Source: Mytilus trossulus
Taxonomy: Eukaryota > Mollusca > Bivalvia > Mytilida > Mytilidae
Reading direction: 5' to 3'
NCBI RefSeq assembly: GCF_036588685.1
Contig: NC_086378.1
Span: forward strand, 21,801,578 to 21,865,577
DNA: 64,000 nt
In this document: one piece after another, positions 47,067 through 58,335 of the stretch
Layout: every line of letters begins with the position of its first letter
Position numbering within the stretch: the stretch's first letter is position 1
Translations under genes and position numbers: made by a program
Notes under the pieces: model-generated
What the model was told of the DNA's origin: nothing
Databases searched by the model: none
What the model saw: the letters and a program-made list of their open reading frames with translations, nothing else

Positions 47067-48465
47067 CAAACATGTAGCAGCTAGCTCTAAGGTATTAATT
47101 TACAGACACTCCAAACTCATTCGAGAAAGAAAATATAACAAATCAATCTTTTATGTGCAAATGTTTTTGTTGTTGTGTGGAGTAGATCTTTTTTATCTTC
47201 ACAAAACGCCACAAAACATAGCTTGAATATTGATTCTTACATCGCGATGACCGTGAGGGGATTAAGTCCGATGTATTGTTGCCATAGAGATTTGACTTTC
47301 GTTTTTGACTGGAAACCGATCGCATATTTATGCGGATATCATCGATATATCGCTTGTTATAAATTCATTTCTGCAATGAATACTCATAAGAACGGAAATT
47401 AATAATACAAACATATTGTGTCGTTTGAAATATGTATATATATGCATTAAAATCTTTGCTCACGTACAAAAGAAATGTGTTAACGCATGCGGAGGAATAT
47501 CACAAGAAAGTTCTGTGGAAAATTATGAATGTCTACTCAAATCTAATCTATTGGAAAAATCGAATTGTTATTGAAGAGTGTCTACCATGCACGTGTACTG
47601 CACTTTTATTATAATCGTAGAATAGAATGATAAACAATTGGATGAAAATTATACATACATGTAACTGCTATATACAAATAATAATTTAATATATAACAAC
47701 ACATCCGAATATACTGATTTGTATCACCACAATATAATAGATATTAAAGCAGTGAGGTTGAATTCCCTGTCATTTATTCATCATCCACGCACGAACTTTT
47801 CTCAGACAAAAAATTAATAAATCTCAGTTTCAGGTATAGAAATGTGATTTTTTTTCTGAGACAAGTGCTTGTGACCATCCACAAGAACTTGCGGTCATCC
47901 GATGTTCAGTACATCAGTACTTTGATTATACTTGTAAAACAATGCAAACTCGAAACAAAAAGATTGAGACCGAAAACATAAAAATAATCAGTTTGGAAAC
48001 TTTTTTTTTAAAAGTCTAAGAAGATTAAGTGTAAACCGATATACTCTGTTATATGTTGAAAATGGAAGCGCTGAACCAAATATAACCAATAGTATATAAA
48101 AAGTGCATGGAATGCATTCCTGGTCCATAGTTGTTCGCTTGAGAAAAAAAATTATCCATGTGAACATGCACATATAGCAATTACTAAAAAATACACATCT
48201 AGTAAAATGAAAATAATTGTATCATTCAAAATCGGATTTCGACCTGCTGGTAATCTGTGAGGTAGGTATTGGTCTGTGTAAGAATTTTCTATACTTTGCC
48301 AAATTCTATAATTTCAAATATTATAAAAAAAAAATTGATCGCCGACCCTTTTTTGAAGCTTGAATTTGTGAAAAAACATCAGATGAAAGGATAGCTCGTA
48401 AAATATGTTTGCGAAAGCAAAAACACAACAATACAGAATCACCGTTCTCATAATAAAGTAAGAAG
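47065..48465. other. No gene recognised
   Basis: Short frames only, none with recognisable features. Confidence 0.45.
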
Positions 48466-48629
48466 ATGCGGCCGTATGACGAGACAAACTTCCATTAAAG
48501 ACCAATTAATAATTTCTATAGGTTACTCTATTGCAATCAACAATGAGCAAAACCCGTACCGTATAGTCAGCTATAAAAGACCCTCAAATGACAAATGTAA
48601 AACAATTCAAACGAGAAAACAAAGGCAGC
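48466..48629 (+). repeat. Mytilus SINE-like repeat, diverged copy
   Basis: Contains CAATCAACAATGAGCAAAAC, CCGTATAGTCAGCTATAAAA and AACAATTCAAACGAGAAAAC as in the other copies. It is followed directly by a MITE. Confidence 0.75.
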
Positions 48630-48895
48630 AACCATTTGATTTTCTGGGGGGGCTATGTTTTTTTTCTGTGCAAACATTTTTTTTCGCCTTCGGCGAAGAA
48701 CAATCTATTTTTTTAGCGACAAACTGAAAACATTTTTTTTTTTCAATTTTAGCATTACATATAGTGGCAGCTGAGGGTGAAACAAACAATTTTTTTTTCT
48801 CAGGGTCATAAACAATTTTTTTTTCCTGGAAACAAATTTTGTCCAAAAAAAACATAGCCCCCCCCCCCCCCCCCCCCCCCGAAAATCAAATGGTT
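48630..48895. mobile_element. MITE with AACCATTTGATTTTC termini and long poly-C tract
   Basis: Left end AACCATTTGATTTTCTGGGG then GGGCTATGTTTTTTTT; the right end is the inverse, with a C-run at 48858-48880. The interior is T/A-homopolymer-rich with a CGCCTTCGGCG hairpin. No reading frame of its own. Confidence 0.7.
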
Positions 48896-49022
48896 ATAAC
48901 ATGAATTTTCTTAATTATTTGGTAAAACAATCCTGATTTAAAAATAGGGGCCAGCACAAATTCATCTATGTTATTGAGTTCTATGGTTTATTTCCTTTCG
49001 AATGATATGCATAACGTTCTTT

Positions 49023-49082
49023 TTTTTATGGTCGGGTTGTTGTCTCTTTGACACATTCCCTTATTCCATTCTCAATTTTATT
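49023..49082 (-). repeat. End fragment of the ~1.1-kb Mytilus repeat
   Basis: ATGGTCGGGTTGTTGTCTCT, TGACACATTCCC and CCATTCTCAATTTTA are the inverse of the start of 42104-43245. Confidence 0.8.
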
Positions 49083-49165
49083 AAATATTTTCTTTTAAAA
49101 AAATAGTTTAGACCCCGACCATCTTTAAATCATTGAAAGTTGGCAACGACATTTCTTTTATAGCA

Positions 49166-49290
49166 GACTATGCGGTATGGGCTTTGCTTTTGAAGGCCGT
49201 ACAGTGACCTATAGTTATTAATTTCTGTGTCATTTTGGTCTCTTGTAGAGAGTTGTCTCATTGGCAACCATTCCACATCTTCTTTTTATA
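49166..49290 (-). repeat. Mytilus SINE-like repeat, inverted copy
   Basis: Reads TATGCGGTATGGGCTTTGCT to CATTCCACATCTTCTTTTTA, the inverse of the unit at positions 1-130. Confidence 0.9.
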
Positions 49291-49367
49291 TATTTCAATC
49301 ATTTAACAAGACATCAAATTATTATTTTGTGTTATTGTTGCATCTATAATTCTTCGCAAAAATTAAA

Positions 49368-49412
49368 AATTGTTTTTTTGTTTTTTTTTTAACTAAACCT
49401 AAATTTATTAAC
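49368..49412 (-). terminator. Polyadenylation signal and A-rich tract after RWDD2-like frame
   Basis: On the minus strand, TTAATAAATTTAGG is followed by a run of about eleven A, a C and seven more A. This could be a genomic poly(A) relic of retroposition or a normal A-rich 3' end. Confidence 0.55.
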
Positions 49413-49468
49413 CTTGAAATCTATTTACAGAATGATAAAAAAGAAAAAAAATCACTTAAAAGAATGAT

Positions 49469-50388
49469 TCAGGTAACTGATGAAGAAGTCCCTTTCCCAT
49501 CAACACCAAAATAACAACTAAATATATGTCCACAACTATGTTCATTTAAAAAATCACAAAATAAACCCATATCCATACGATATTCACGTCCTCTTGCAGC
49601 ACGCACTTCAAAAACTTTTTCTTCAAATCTATCAAATTTATGAAATTCATTAATATTTTTCTTCCCAATTGCGTTATCTTCTCTTTCACGTATAACAATC
49701 TTTTTCCAAGCAAGCGCCCTTAATCTTGCCCAATAATCATCAACATTTTGACTATTTCCCTCAACACAAATTATTCCTGGTTTTCCTGGTAGACTAAAAC
49801 CAGTGAGTTTCATTTCGTGAGCCCAGTCTACAATGTCTCTACGTTTAAATTTACTAAATAAGTGATGACTATAAATCCAAAGTCTTGAGAATGTTTTATC
49901 ATATTCAATATCTTTCATTTAGTTTTTGTTGCTGGTTGTTTGTTTAAGTATTTTACAAAATTTTCTTGTATCCATTCTATGACAGAGAACATGCAGATTT
50001 CGCCTCGATCGACTCCCAAAATATACTGCTGTAAATCCTCGTTTAATTGACTATGGCTGTTCCTATCTATCTGCTCACAACGGGTGAAGACGCATGGAGC
50101 AACGTTAGGATATTCATGTGGATAAAGGCAGACAACTTCAATAGTCACCTTCTGAATTCCTGGTGTTATTTTCAGTGTAAACCCTATCCTGTTCTGTAGA
50201 TAGTCATATGCTAATTTGCCATCGAGATACTGTCTTATCTCTGCCATAACTGCAGGGTCGTCTAACCTCAGTTCCTCACTGTTTGGGAACATACTCTGTA
50301 ACATCTCAATCTCCGATACCTGGAGCTCTAACATCTCTGGAATGTTGACCTGGGTCTCCTCTACCTCAGGGTCATTAAATTCTTCCAT
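49469..50388 (-). CDS. RWDD2: RWD domain-containing protein 2-like, one frameshift (retrocopy or single-exon gene)
   Basis: Two overlapping frames, 50388-49915 (157 residues) and 49918-49469 (149 residues), together give the RWDD2A/B length of ~300. The first holds an N-terminal acidic leader and the RWD domain (~residues 20-140, with the signature YPHEYPNVAP and helix EIEMLQSMFP). The second is the conserved C-terminal half: RLWIYSHHLFSKFKRRDIVD, GFSLPGKPGIICVEG, ARLRALAWKKIVIREREDNA, FCDFLNEHSCGHIFSCYFGV. The frame changes by one base at ACTAAATGAAAG. No introns. Downstream on the minus strand an AATAAA is followed after ~15 bases by an A-rich tract (~49395-49370), as in a processed retrocopy. 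RWDD2 function is poorly known; RWD domains bind proteins. Either a retropseudogene or a real gene with an assembly error. Confidence 0.8.
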
Positions 50389-51419
50389 TTTTTATTGTGA
50401 AATTCGAATCAAGAATAATTAAACAAAACTAAACTTTGAGTAACTTGTTTTTTTTGTTTGTTGACAATCTAGAGGAGCTCCGTCAATTAGAAATTGTTCA
50501 TGTATTTAAAATTTTGTTCAAAGTCAATGGAATTTTCTATTTGCACCGCCTTAAAAAAAAAAAAAACATATAAAAAAGCAACTTCGAAAATATCTGTACT
50601 TTAAGCGGCATTTCACATGAGTAGAATATAAGGTCAACGTTTTAAACTTTCCGTGGAACAACGTCAAAATCGTCGTTTTATTAGGAACGTCGTGTAACGC
50701 AAAGTGGCACCAATACCGTGCGTAACGTCTGTATATTATTTTGAAATTGATTTGATTTGGTGGTGATAACTTATATTAAATGAAATGGTTGGCATATAGT
50801 AGATTAACTTTTCGATTCTTCAGTGAAAATGTCTTGAACATCCTTCCTGTTACTGCATGGTGATGGTTATGCTGTTACTTTTTATCAGGTAACATGACAG
50901 AACGTAACAGAAAGGAATTACGCGATAGTTTTTGTCCTTTTATCACATTAAATCAGAGACATATAATACAAGTCCCTGGTTATAATATAAAAAGACAAAT
51001 GAGGGGCAAGTTTATTATATAGTATATCATATATGTGAGGATCGGACACCTGTTTAATTAATTTGGACTCGATATTATTTAAATGATTTAGTTTTCAAAA
51101 AATACACAGGGGACAAATGATTTTAGGGGGGGGGGGGGTTGAACATTTAAATTAAAATGTTTTATTGGAAGAATATAAGAATAAGTGTTTAATTGGCAAG
51201 AGTTGGTGCATTTATATAATTTAGTTTATACTAAAACTTATATACATACTAAAACTTAAAATTTTCAAAAAAGATGGTTGAACTTAAAAAAAAATGCTGG
51301 TGAAGTGGACATGGAAATTAGACTTTTTCAGATATTGCCTCGTATAAGTTCGAGAACAGAAACCAATTTTTGGGATGTACGTAAGTACGGTGCAGACGGC
51401 CGTTATGTTATTTAATTTT
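50389..51419. other. No gene; one solo transposon terminus
   Basis: TCAGAGACATATAATACAAG at 50953-50972 equals the end of the 7.8-kb element, but no partner was found nearby. A poly-G run lies near 51126. The upstream region of the RWDD2-like frame shows no clear promoter. Confidence 0.5.
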
Positions 51420-51832
51420 CCGTTCAGGTCCGAGTTTTCACACCGGCACCCCAACGATATTTTTCATATCATTTTTTTTTTCGAATTTTATCATTATACT
51501 GAACTTTTAGTTTCACTAAATCTTAAGTTGATAGATAACCATTCAATCGTGCATTCAATATTAGAAAAGTAAACTAATTGAAGTTAGAATTAGTCCGACC
51601 ATAGAAGGTCCCGCTTCAGGTCTTTTCACTTCTCCCTTCAGGTCTAACTTTTGGCATCAAAATTTTGTTTTTAATTTGAATTAAATGAAATATGGATATT
51701 AAAAATTAATAAAATTCCAACTTGAAGAAGTTCCATCCAACAATAAAAAAGTTATTGCATTTGAATAATTTTAGTCGTATTTTTCCAGGTCTTTTTAGGT
51801 CAGGTCCACTTTCAGGTCTTTAGTGTAACCCT
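51420..51832 (-). repeat. Interspersed repeat (GGGTTACACTAAAGACCTGA family), uninterrupted copy
   Basis: Inverse of 25279-26386 minus the nested element there. Serves as the empty-site reference for that insertion. Confidence 0.75.
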
Positions 51833-52204
51833 GAATATTTAGACATAGTGAACTTTTGGGGTTTCCCCCAGTAACTGTGGATATAAGACCGCGTCACCAA
51901 AACACTGAGCTATTAGGTATTATTACTTTCTTTTTCACAAAAATTAATTGGTAGCGGATACATATATTGTACGTTAGTTAATCTCTCCTTCTTTCGGTAA
52001 AGAATTGTCCTCACATTCACATTAACCATGATTATTTAAACGTCTACCGTATTTTTTTTAGCCATTTTTTTTCGATTTGTAAGTTTGAATGTGCATTGCT
52101 TCTTCGACTCTCTTTACACACTCGATGTGGGGGTGACAATAGCAATGTGGCGAAACGCAAATGTCAACAACAGTGCTGAATAATGATGTTCTTTTCTGTC
52201 TACA
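51833..52204. other. No gene recognised
   Basis: Nothing beyond A+T-rich DNA. Confidence 0.4.
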
Positions 52205-52213
52205 CCACATAAC

Positions 52214-53289
52214 GAATCCAGGTCCGTTCGCGCCCATTCACGTTCGCACCCACTCGTGTTCGCCCCCTTTCACTTTCGCACTCTACATGTTCGCGCCCAA
52301 TTTTAATAGACCACTTTCGAGTTCATCCGTCACCGGCAAAAACTCGTCAATTATGCACGCCTTTATGACGTCATTTACCAGATATAGGGGCTCGCCTGTA
52401 TCCCTGCACTATTTACGTTCATCAAGCGTCTTAGTGATCGTCTTTGTGCAGGATAAACTAGAAATAATGGTTGCTCTGTAGGTACTTACTGACAATTCCC
52501 TAATGACAGCAGTGTTGATTGTCAATTTTGAGAAATCAATTTGCCGAATAATTCGTATAATATAGAATTATAGTTTTCCAACCACTCGCTCAACATTGGA
52601 AGGAAGTGACGACGCCCCTAAACGCACAAATGACGGTGATAAAGGCGCGTATAATTGAGGAGTTTTTTTCCGGTGACGGATGAACTCGAAAGTGGTCTAT
52701 TGGTTTTGTGTTTAATGACTATAGCTTTGTAATCAAGTTTTGGCAAGTGTATTCTTATATTTGTTGTCATTGTCTCAAAATAAAGTGAGACAGCATTTTG
52801 TTTTGGATAGTGTACAAAAATGGTGTATTGTAAAAAAAATAATCCTTTCTAAATAAAGTGGGATTCTGTCAACGTTTAACCCCATATCATGTTTTGGTTA
52901 GTGAATTGCTATAACTTTGTTTCATTGACTTGTTTCAAAATAAAGTGAGATTTTGACTACGTTTTTTTTGTGTGTTGAATAAATTTTTTCATGTTTTGAT
53001 TATAATCTCGGTTATAATAGTGTATTGCTATATTTTGTTGTTTCAGATCAAAGGGACCAAGCTGTTAAAAGCAATTATCTTTTGTGTTTTTCATTTAAAA
53101 CCTTGTATGTTTTACTTACACCAAAGCAATTTATAACAGCAATCATGATTTTCCAATTATTCAACTGGAATTTGAATTAAAATATGGCGCGAACGTGTAG
53201 AGTGCGAACGTTACGGACCTTGGGTGTGAACATGAGGGTGCAAACGTGTAGGGTGCGAAAGTGTATTGGGCGCGAATGAACCTGATACC
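52214..53289 (+). mobile_element. Foldback/MULE-like element, copy 1, 9-bp TSD
   Basis: Flanked by an exact 9-bp duplication CCACATAAC (52205-52213 and 53290-53298). The left arm starts GAATCCAGGTCCGTTCGCGC and the right arm ends GGGCGCGAATGAACCTGATACC. Both arms are arrays of ~14-bp subrepeats of the type GTTCGCACCC. The interior has ~100-bp tandem blocks with AAATAAAGTGAGA and TTTTGGTTAGTG. No transposase. A 392-bp MITE is nested at 52308-52698. A second, inverted copy is at 59143-59880. Confidence 0.85.
52308..52698. mobile_element. 392-bp TIR element nested in the foldback element
   Basis: Termini TAGACCACTTTCGAGTTCAT then CCGTCACCGG, and their exact inverse at the right end. The sister foldback copy at 59.8 kb has the uninterrupted AATCTTAATTGGTTTTG, which proves insertion and implies a 0- or 2-bp (AT) duplication. 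No gene; the frame at 52161-52481 is chance. Confidence 0.8.
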
Positions 53290-53350
53290 CCACATAACCA
53301 TGCCAAAAAAAATGATTTTAAATTATTGAAGCTACTTTTCTCCAAATATC

Positions 53351-53441
53351 TAGACCGAATTATCTGTCGTTCAAAAGCTTTTTTTTTTGGTCACAAAGGC
53401 ACCAACAAAAAAAAGCTTTTGAACAACTGATATTCGGTCTA
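53351..53441. mobile_element. 91-bp hairpin MITE
   Basis: TAGACCGAATTATCTGTCGT then TCAAAAGCTTTTTTTT, and its inverse, separated by about 11-20 bp. Flanked by CAAATATC and CTAATATC (7 of 8 identical), a likely 8-bp TSD. It sits at the upstream edge of LINE 3. Confidence 0.7.
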
Positions 53442-53664
53442 CCTAATATCTTTCTATGAGTGATTAACTGATTTCATGGCTACATGAAATGAATAATGGA
53501 AATACCAATTTGGCAATCCTTTTGGATTTTAAAAAGCTTTTGATGTTGTTGATCATAAAATTCTATGCAAAAAACTTCAAATTTATGGCTTCCATGAACA
53601 TGATGAAGATACTGTTAAATTTTTTAAATCATATTTGAGTGAAAGAACACAGCAAGTCCATGTA
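53442..53664 (+). pseudogene. LINE 3 reverse transcriptase, upstream fragment
   Basis: Encodes, with one frameshift, WLHEMNNGNTNLAILLDF, KAFDVVDHKILCKKLQIYGF and KSYLSERTQQVHV: the palm region with the first catalytic Asp. It stops at CATGTA, where a 7.6-kb TIR element begins; the frame resumes at 61305 with NNQFSDKKFINFGVPQGS. Confidence 0.8.
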
Positions 53665-54489
53665 CAGTCATGGGACAAAAGTGGGTTCTCACTCCGAAAA
53701 TGTCCTATTATTTCAACTAAAATCGACATTTTTCCAAAAAAATATTACCAAGTAACTGTATGAGCGATTTTTGGGATACAATGTCTTTCAAGCAATCTGT
53801 AGACTTAGCCGGTGGCTCAGAGCATTTACCTCACGTCAGTTGTTTTATTGTAAACATTAAGAAACATCTCAGATTTTTGGAAAATGACGCAGTCATTGTT
53901 CCATTACTGCCGACCTGAACTTCATTGCATTTCTCTGCCTTCCGCACTTGGTTTCGTATTTACTATTTTCCATACAAACTGGAATCTGCTTGTGTTATCA
54001 TTATGCATGATCATTGTGTAGTAATCAGCCAGGAACCAGTTTACACTCGGTTTCATATTTACTATTTTACAAACTAACTGGTTTCTGTTTGTATTCCACT
54101 ACACTCGAACAAAGTGTTGTAGTTTGACGGGAACCAGTTTAGAATTTGTAAACTACAAAACGTAATCGGTTATTGTTCATTCCGTTTTAGTGTTTCATAC
54201 CGACTTAAATGGTTTGAATAAGCTTAAGACCCTTCAAACATTAATGTGATAGGTATATTAAAGACTGTTTTACAAAAGGATTGAACTGTTTTACTTTCAA
54301 AGTCGTACTATAGTGATATCTGTCATGTACGGATTTCCACTCTCACCGGTTAATTTCTTCTTTTACATGTGCTTTTGAAACTTCCTGTGTAAACATCGCA
54401 AGTTTTAAAAAAAAATTATGAGTGAATTAAACTTATTTTAACAATCATGAAGCGTTCCAGAATCATTTTAAAGCAGCTTCTTCTTCTCT

Positions 54490-54840
54490 TTGATGATGGA
54501 AAATAGGTTTTCTCAAGAAATTACTGCGAACGATCGCAGAGGAATTGAAACGTACAAGTCAAGTCGGCATCTGGTTAAATTGGCATCTAGTCAAATCGGC
54601 ACCTATTTGACGTCAATTCGGCATCCTATAATATTTGTTATAATATTTTCTATTCAATTAATTAATTACTGTTACCAAGTACATAGTGAATATGTTGTTG
54701 TGTATTTAGGTAAACAACGAAACGAAAGTGAATATGTTGTTGTGTATAAAGGTAAACAACAAAGCCCTTACCAAAGCTGTTGTTTTAACAATTGTACAAT
54801 TATTAAAATAAAATGGAAAACTATGAGTCCCTTTCAATAA
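54490..54840 (+). other. 116-codon frame with no recognisable product
   Basis: Overlaps the left arm of a foldback-like element and a 45-bp direct duplication (repeated EYVVVYxGKQ). Probably chance; listed so the stretch is described. Confidence 0.2.
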
Positions 54841-55438
54841 ATCAAAATTTCATGCCAAATAATTAACAAATTTAAGGTGTTTTTTCAGTAAAGTTTAAAC
54901 AGCATTAACCCAACAATCCTGTAAAATGCTCAACTGGTTAAAATAATGCAGAAAAATATCCAATATCTCATTTATTAGTCCAAATAATTATGACGTCTGG
55001 CAAGGCTATTTTATTTTTTTTCTGGAATGCCTTCGTTCGTAGGAAGGCGTCCCAGAAAAAAATTAACATAGCCTTGCGGTCATATAGGAAGGTGTTCCAG
55101 AATAAAATTTAAAAAGCCATGCCAGACGTAATAATTATTTGGACTGCTCATATATATCATTAAAAATACACCAAAAAAGTCATTTAGTTCAGAAAAATAA
55201 ATATATACAAAATGTACATGAACAACCAAAAATGTGAAAGTTAGCTATAGTATTTAACTCTTTTTGCTTAAATACTGAAAAAATTCTGGCAACCCCTTTC
55301 TTATTTTTACTCTTTTTGCTTAAAATACTGTTAAAAATATATATTTAACATCGGTGACGAATTGAATAAATCAGGTGTCGATTTTAACCAGGTGCTGATT
55401 TGTCCAGGTGCCAATTTAACTAGGTGCCGGTTTGACTA
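54557..55438. mobile_element. Foldback-like element with GGCACC subrepeat arms
   Basis: The left arm (54557-~54625) is made of AGTCAAATCGGCACCTATTT-like ~17-20-bp subrepeats. The right arm (~55355-55438) is their inverse (CAGGTGCCAATTTAACTAGG). Duplicated flanks are not obvious. It holds a 45-bp direct repeat and a nested hairpin MITE at 54977-55145. Confidence 0.65.
54977..55145. mobile_element. 169-bp hairpin MITE
   Basis: AGTCCAAATAATTATGACGT then CTGGCAAGGCTATTTTATTT, and its inverse (~55 bp per arm). The two arms also share an inner CTGGAATGCCTTC/GAAGGCGTCCCAG pair. Confidence 0.8.
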
Positions 55439-56281
55439 GAATTCTTTGACAAATGTTTGAAATTATCTAAGTTTCATTAGTAGTGCGGTGACAGAAGTAT
55501 AAAAAGTCGTCTAGATCCTGAGTTTAATCTCCCCAAATAACACACGGCTAAAAATGGTCTTAACTTAAAGACAAATATGTCTTCTTTAGTTTTTGCCCTG
55601 TCATCAGATTATCGTACGGTCACATTTTTCTAAAAAGTCGTTTTAATGACTAGTAGTATATTGGAGAGTTTCAACCCCCCTTTTTCAAAATGAAAAATTG
55701 TGTATGTTTGCTTACATTAAACTGAAATAGTTTTTCCTGAAACTATTTTCATATATCGAAATATTCTATTTAGTATTTCATTTTCTTATAATCTATAAAA
55801 TTTGCGAAGTTTGGACTGTTAAAAATTGAGTTAATTTTAATTGCAAATTCAGACAAACTTTAGTTTCTTCTTCATAGTAGTAATAAAAATTATCCAATAA
55901 TATTTTTAGCATATAGTATTCCATAAAACTAATCAGTGATAAAAATTTCGGAGCCAAAATATGAAAAAACCTTAAGAAATCAATGGAAAAAGAATGAAAT
56001 GAAAAACTTCAATTTCAACACGGAACTTAATCACTTGCCTTCCGTCACATTTTGTGTATTAGTCAATAATTTGCTCTCAACTGATATATGATATTAAAAA
56101 AATGTACTACCTTTTCGCTATTATATACACATATTTACACTGATATATGCTACATTCTTTGTTTGTATGTGTTTATATTCTATGTTTATTTTGGTTATAA
56201 AACATTAAATATACTTTGTCAGAAAAGTCTAATTGTAAAATCAAAATAATTGACGGATAGTTTCAGTAAATATTCCGTGAT

Positions 56282-57760
56282 ATGTCAAGTCCATTGCAAC
56301 TTGCTCCATTTAGTCCAAAGAAAAGACAAAAGTTGTTTAATTTTATGCAGTGCTTCATATGCAAAGAAAAGAAAAAATGGACTGAAATTTTGAGTCAATT
56401 TACCAGTATAGGAAAGTCGATTTTTGTATCTGCATTGAATAAAAGTTTAGATGAGGTGTCAGATGTTTTCACCAAGTCTGCTAGATGTTTCATGCGAAAA
56501 GCTGTTAATTTACAGAAGTCCGTGCAGGCTGTTTATCATTGTTCATGCTACAAAAGTTACACAAGTAAGCATACTTGTTCCCCCTTTTAGAGCGAGGAAG
56601 CCTCTAATCTGATATTTAATGACGACATACAATTATCGGACTGTTGTCCCTCAGTTTCGGGTAATACATGTGTACGCGTTCTAGAATGCAGTCGTTCAAC
56701 TGGAGCGCTTGTATTTTTGTTGCAACTAAACATTTCAGAAAGATCAAAAACTACTCAAGTTTGAATCAGATGAGCGTATTAAGAATGTTTTAACCGTATC
56801 AGATAAAGTTAAAGTTGAAATAGTTTCCCGTCCATCTTTTAAATATCAAGCACTCTGTCATTTTGGTTGCATTACAAATTATTTGCTAAAAACAAAACAA
56901 AAAGCAGATATCTCAGATCACGATACTGCTTTTACTAATTTTATTTTGGCTATTGACAACGATGTAGTGGTCATTCCTCATGACACCATTACTAGATAAA
57001 TATACTACTTAGTAGTATAGATCTTTTATTCCAGCTGATTCTAATTTAAAATATTCTACTTGTAAAATGCAGTCTAAACTCATTGATTTCTATAGAAATT
57101 CAGTTGTCAAACAACTTCAACAAGTTCAAGGCAAATATAACAATATTTTGTAGCAAAATTACTATTTGAGATGCCATATCAGCTGCTAGTCAATTGAAAA
57201 CTGAACTCAAAATTTTAATGTCAAATGTATTAGACACAAATAACGGACAGACATGTCATTCTGCTGCAAGTATACAATAGAAAAGATATCTCTACAAACT
57301 CTACAGAAGAATACCCAACTTCGGAAGAACTGTCTCTTTCTTCTTCAAATCAGTCAATGCCTTAGTCTTTACTGCAATTCATTTTATGGTAACTCGATGA
57401 AACTGCATAGCAAAGACTGTTCTCAGGAAATGGCATCACAGAAATTGCGTAATTGCTAAGCAATTGTTGCGTCAACCGTTTGTGTGGCCATTTTTTTTAC
57501 TCCTTTTCATTTAGGATTGGCTTTACAAATGTACCATGAGTTTGGTTCGAAACACCTTGTTATAATATAGAATGCTAATGGGTTTTATGCTTCTTAAAGT
57601 AGAGTGCGACGCTATGTAATGTGTTGCCAACCATGAAATTGAGCGAAATCAAGATAGTGTGTACGTCTCGTACATAATGTTTCCCCATCATCTTTGCAGA
57701 CAAGCATATGGATGTCATCTCAACCCCATTTTAGATCTCTGTTAAATCTTGGATGAATTG
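56282..57760 (+). pseudogene. Decayed gene of a mollusc/cnidarian orphan protein family
   Basis: The first open stretch (56282-56590) has a zinc-ligand set, CFICKEKKK and YHCSCYKSYTSK. Beyond several stops and frameshifts, coding similarity continues. 56764-56998 gives RPSFKYQALCHFGCITNYLL and SDHDTAFTNFILAIDNDVVV. 57030-57150 gives FIPADSNLKYSTCKMQSKLI and a VKQLQQVQGKYNN-like stretch; then comes ISAASQLKTELK. ~57500-57660 gives TPFHLGLALQMYHEFGSKHL and a VRRYVMC...NHEIE-like stretch. I recall this order from large uncharacterised proteins multiplied in mollusc and coral genomes. Function unknown; its position inside TIRs suggests a transposon protein (inference). Confidence 0.6.
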
Positions 57761-58009
57761 AAAGGGATGGTTTGAAGCTGGTATTTCTTTGGGAACAAAT
57801 GTCCTCGGATTTCCTACAATACCTTGTCTGTTTTTGTAAAGAAAAACTCAAAATAACGTGTTGAACCTTTGATGTGCATACCTGTGGCCATGAGTGAAAT
57901 GTATAGAAATATAAAAAAACATGTCTTGTGACGGTTGGTGAAAATGAAGATGATGGAGATAACGGTTGATTAGGTATAGAGCTTGTTGAACTGATACACA
58001 CGGTCCCAG

Positions 58010-58335
58010 CCCCCGGGTTTGGGGAGTGTTGGCGTGCCCTTAAAAAATTCAAACCCCGCCACATTCTGTTTGTGTGTGTTTCACGTCATGAGACGGTAAT
58101 GCAGTGTTTGTCGTATGTTTCTATATACTGTATATTTTTGTTTCTTTTTCATTTTGTACATTAATCAGGTCGAGAGATTTTTGTTTGTTTAATACAATAT
58201 CATTTCGTGAATTGAAGACTATGCAGTATAAATTTTACTCATTGTTGAAGCCCGATCGGGACGTATTGGTATTTTATTTCTCATTTGGAGGGTTGCCTCA
58301 TTTGCAAACATATCACATCTTCTTATTTTATATGG
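58010..58335 (-). repeat. Mytilus SINE-like repeat, diverged inverted copy
   Basis: Runs from GGGTTTGGGGAGTGTTGGCG and CCCCGCCACATTCTG, through GTTTGTCGTATG, to GAGGGTTGCCTCATTTGCAA and ATATCACATCTTCTTATTTT, the inverse 5' end of the unit. The minus-strand frame at 57720-58064 overlaps it and is not a gene. Confidence 0.65.

Noticed and set aside
57720..58064. 114-residue minus-strand frame
   Set aside because: Lies across the end of the orphan pseudogene and a Mytilus repeat; no recognisable protein feature.
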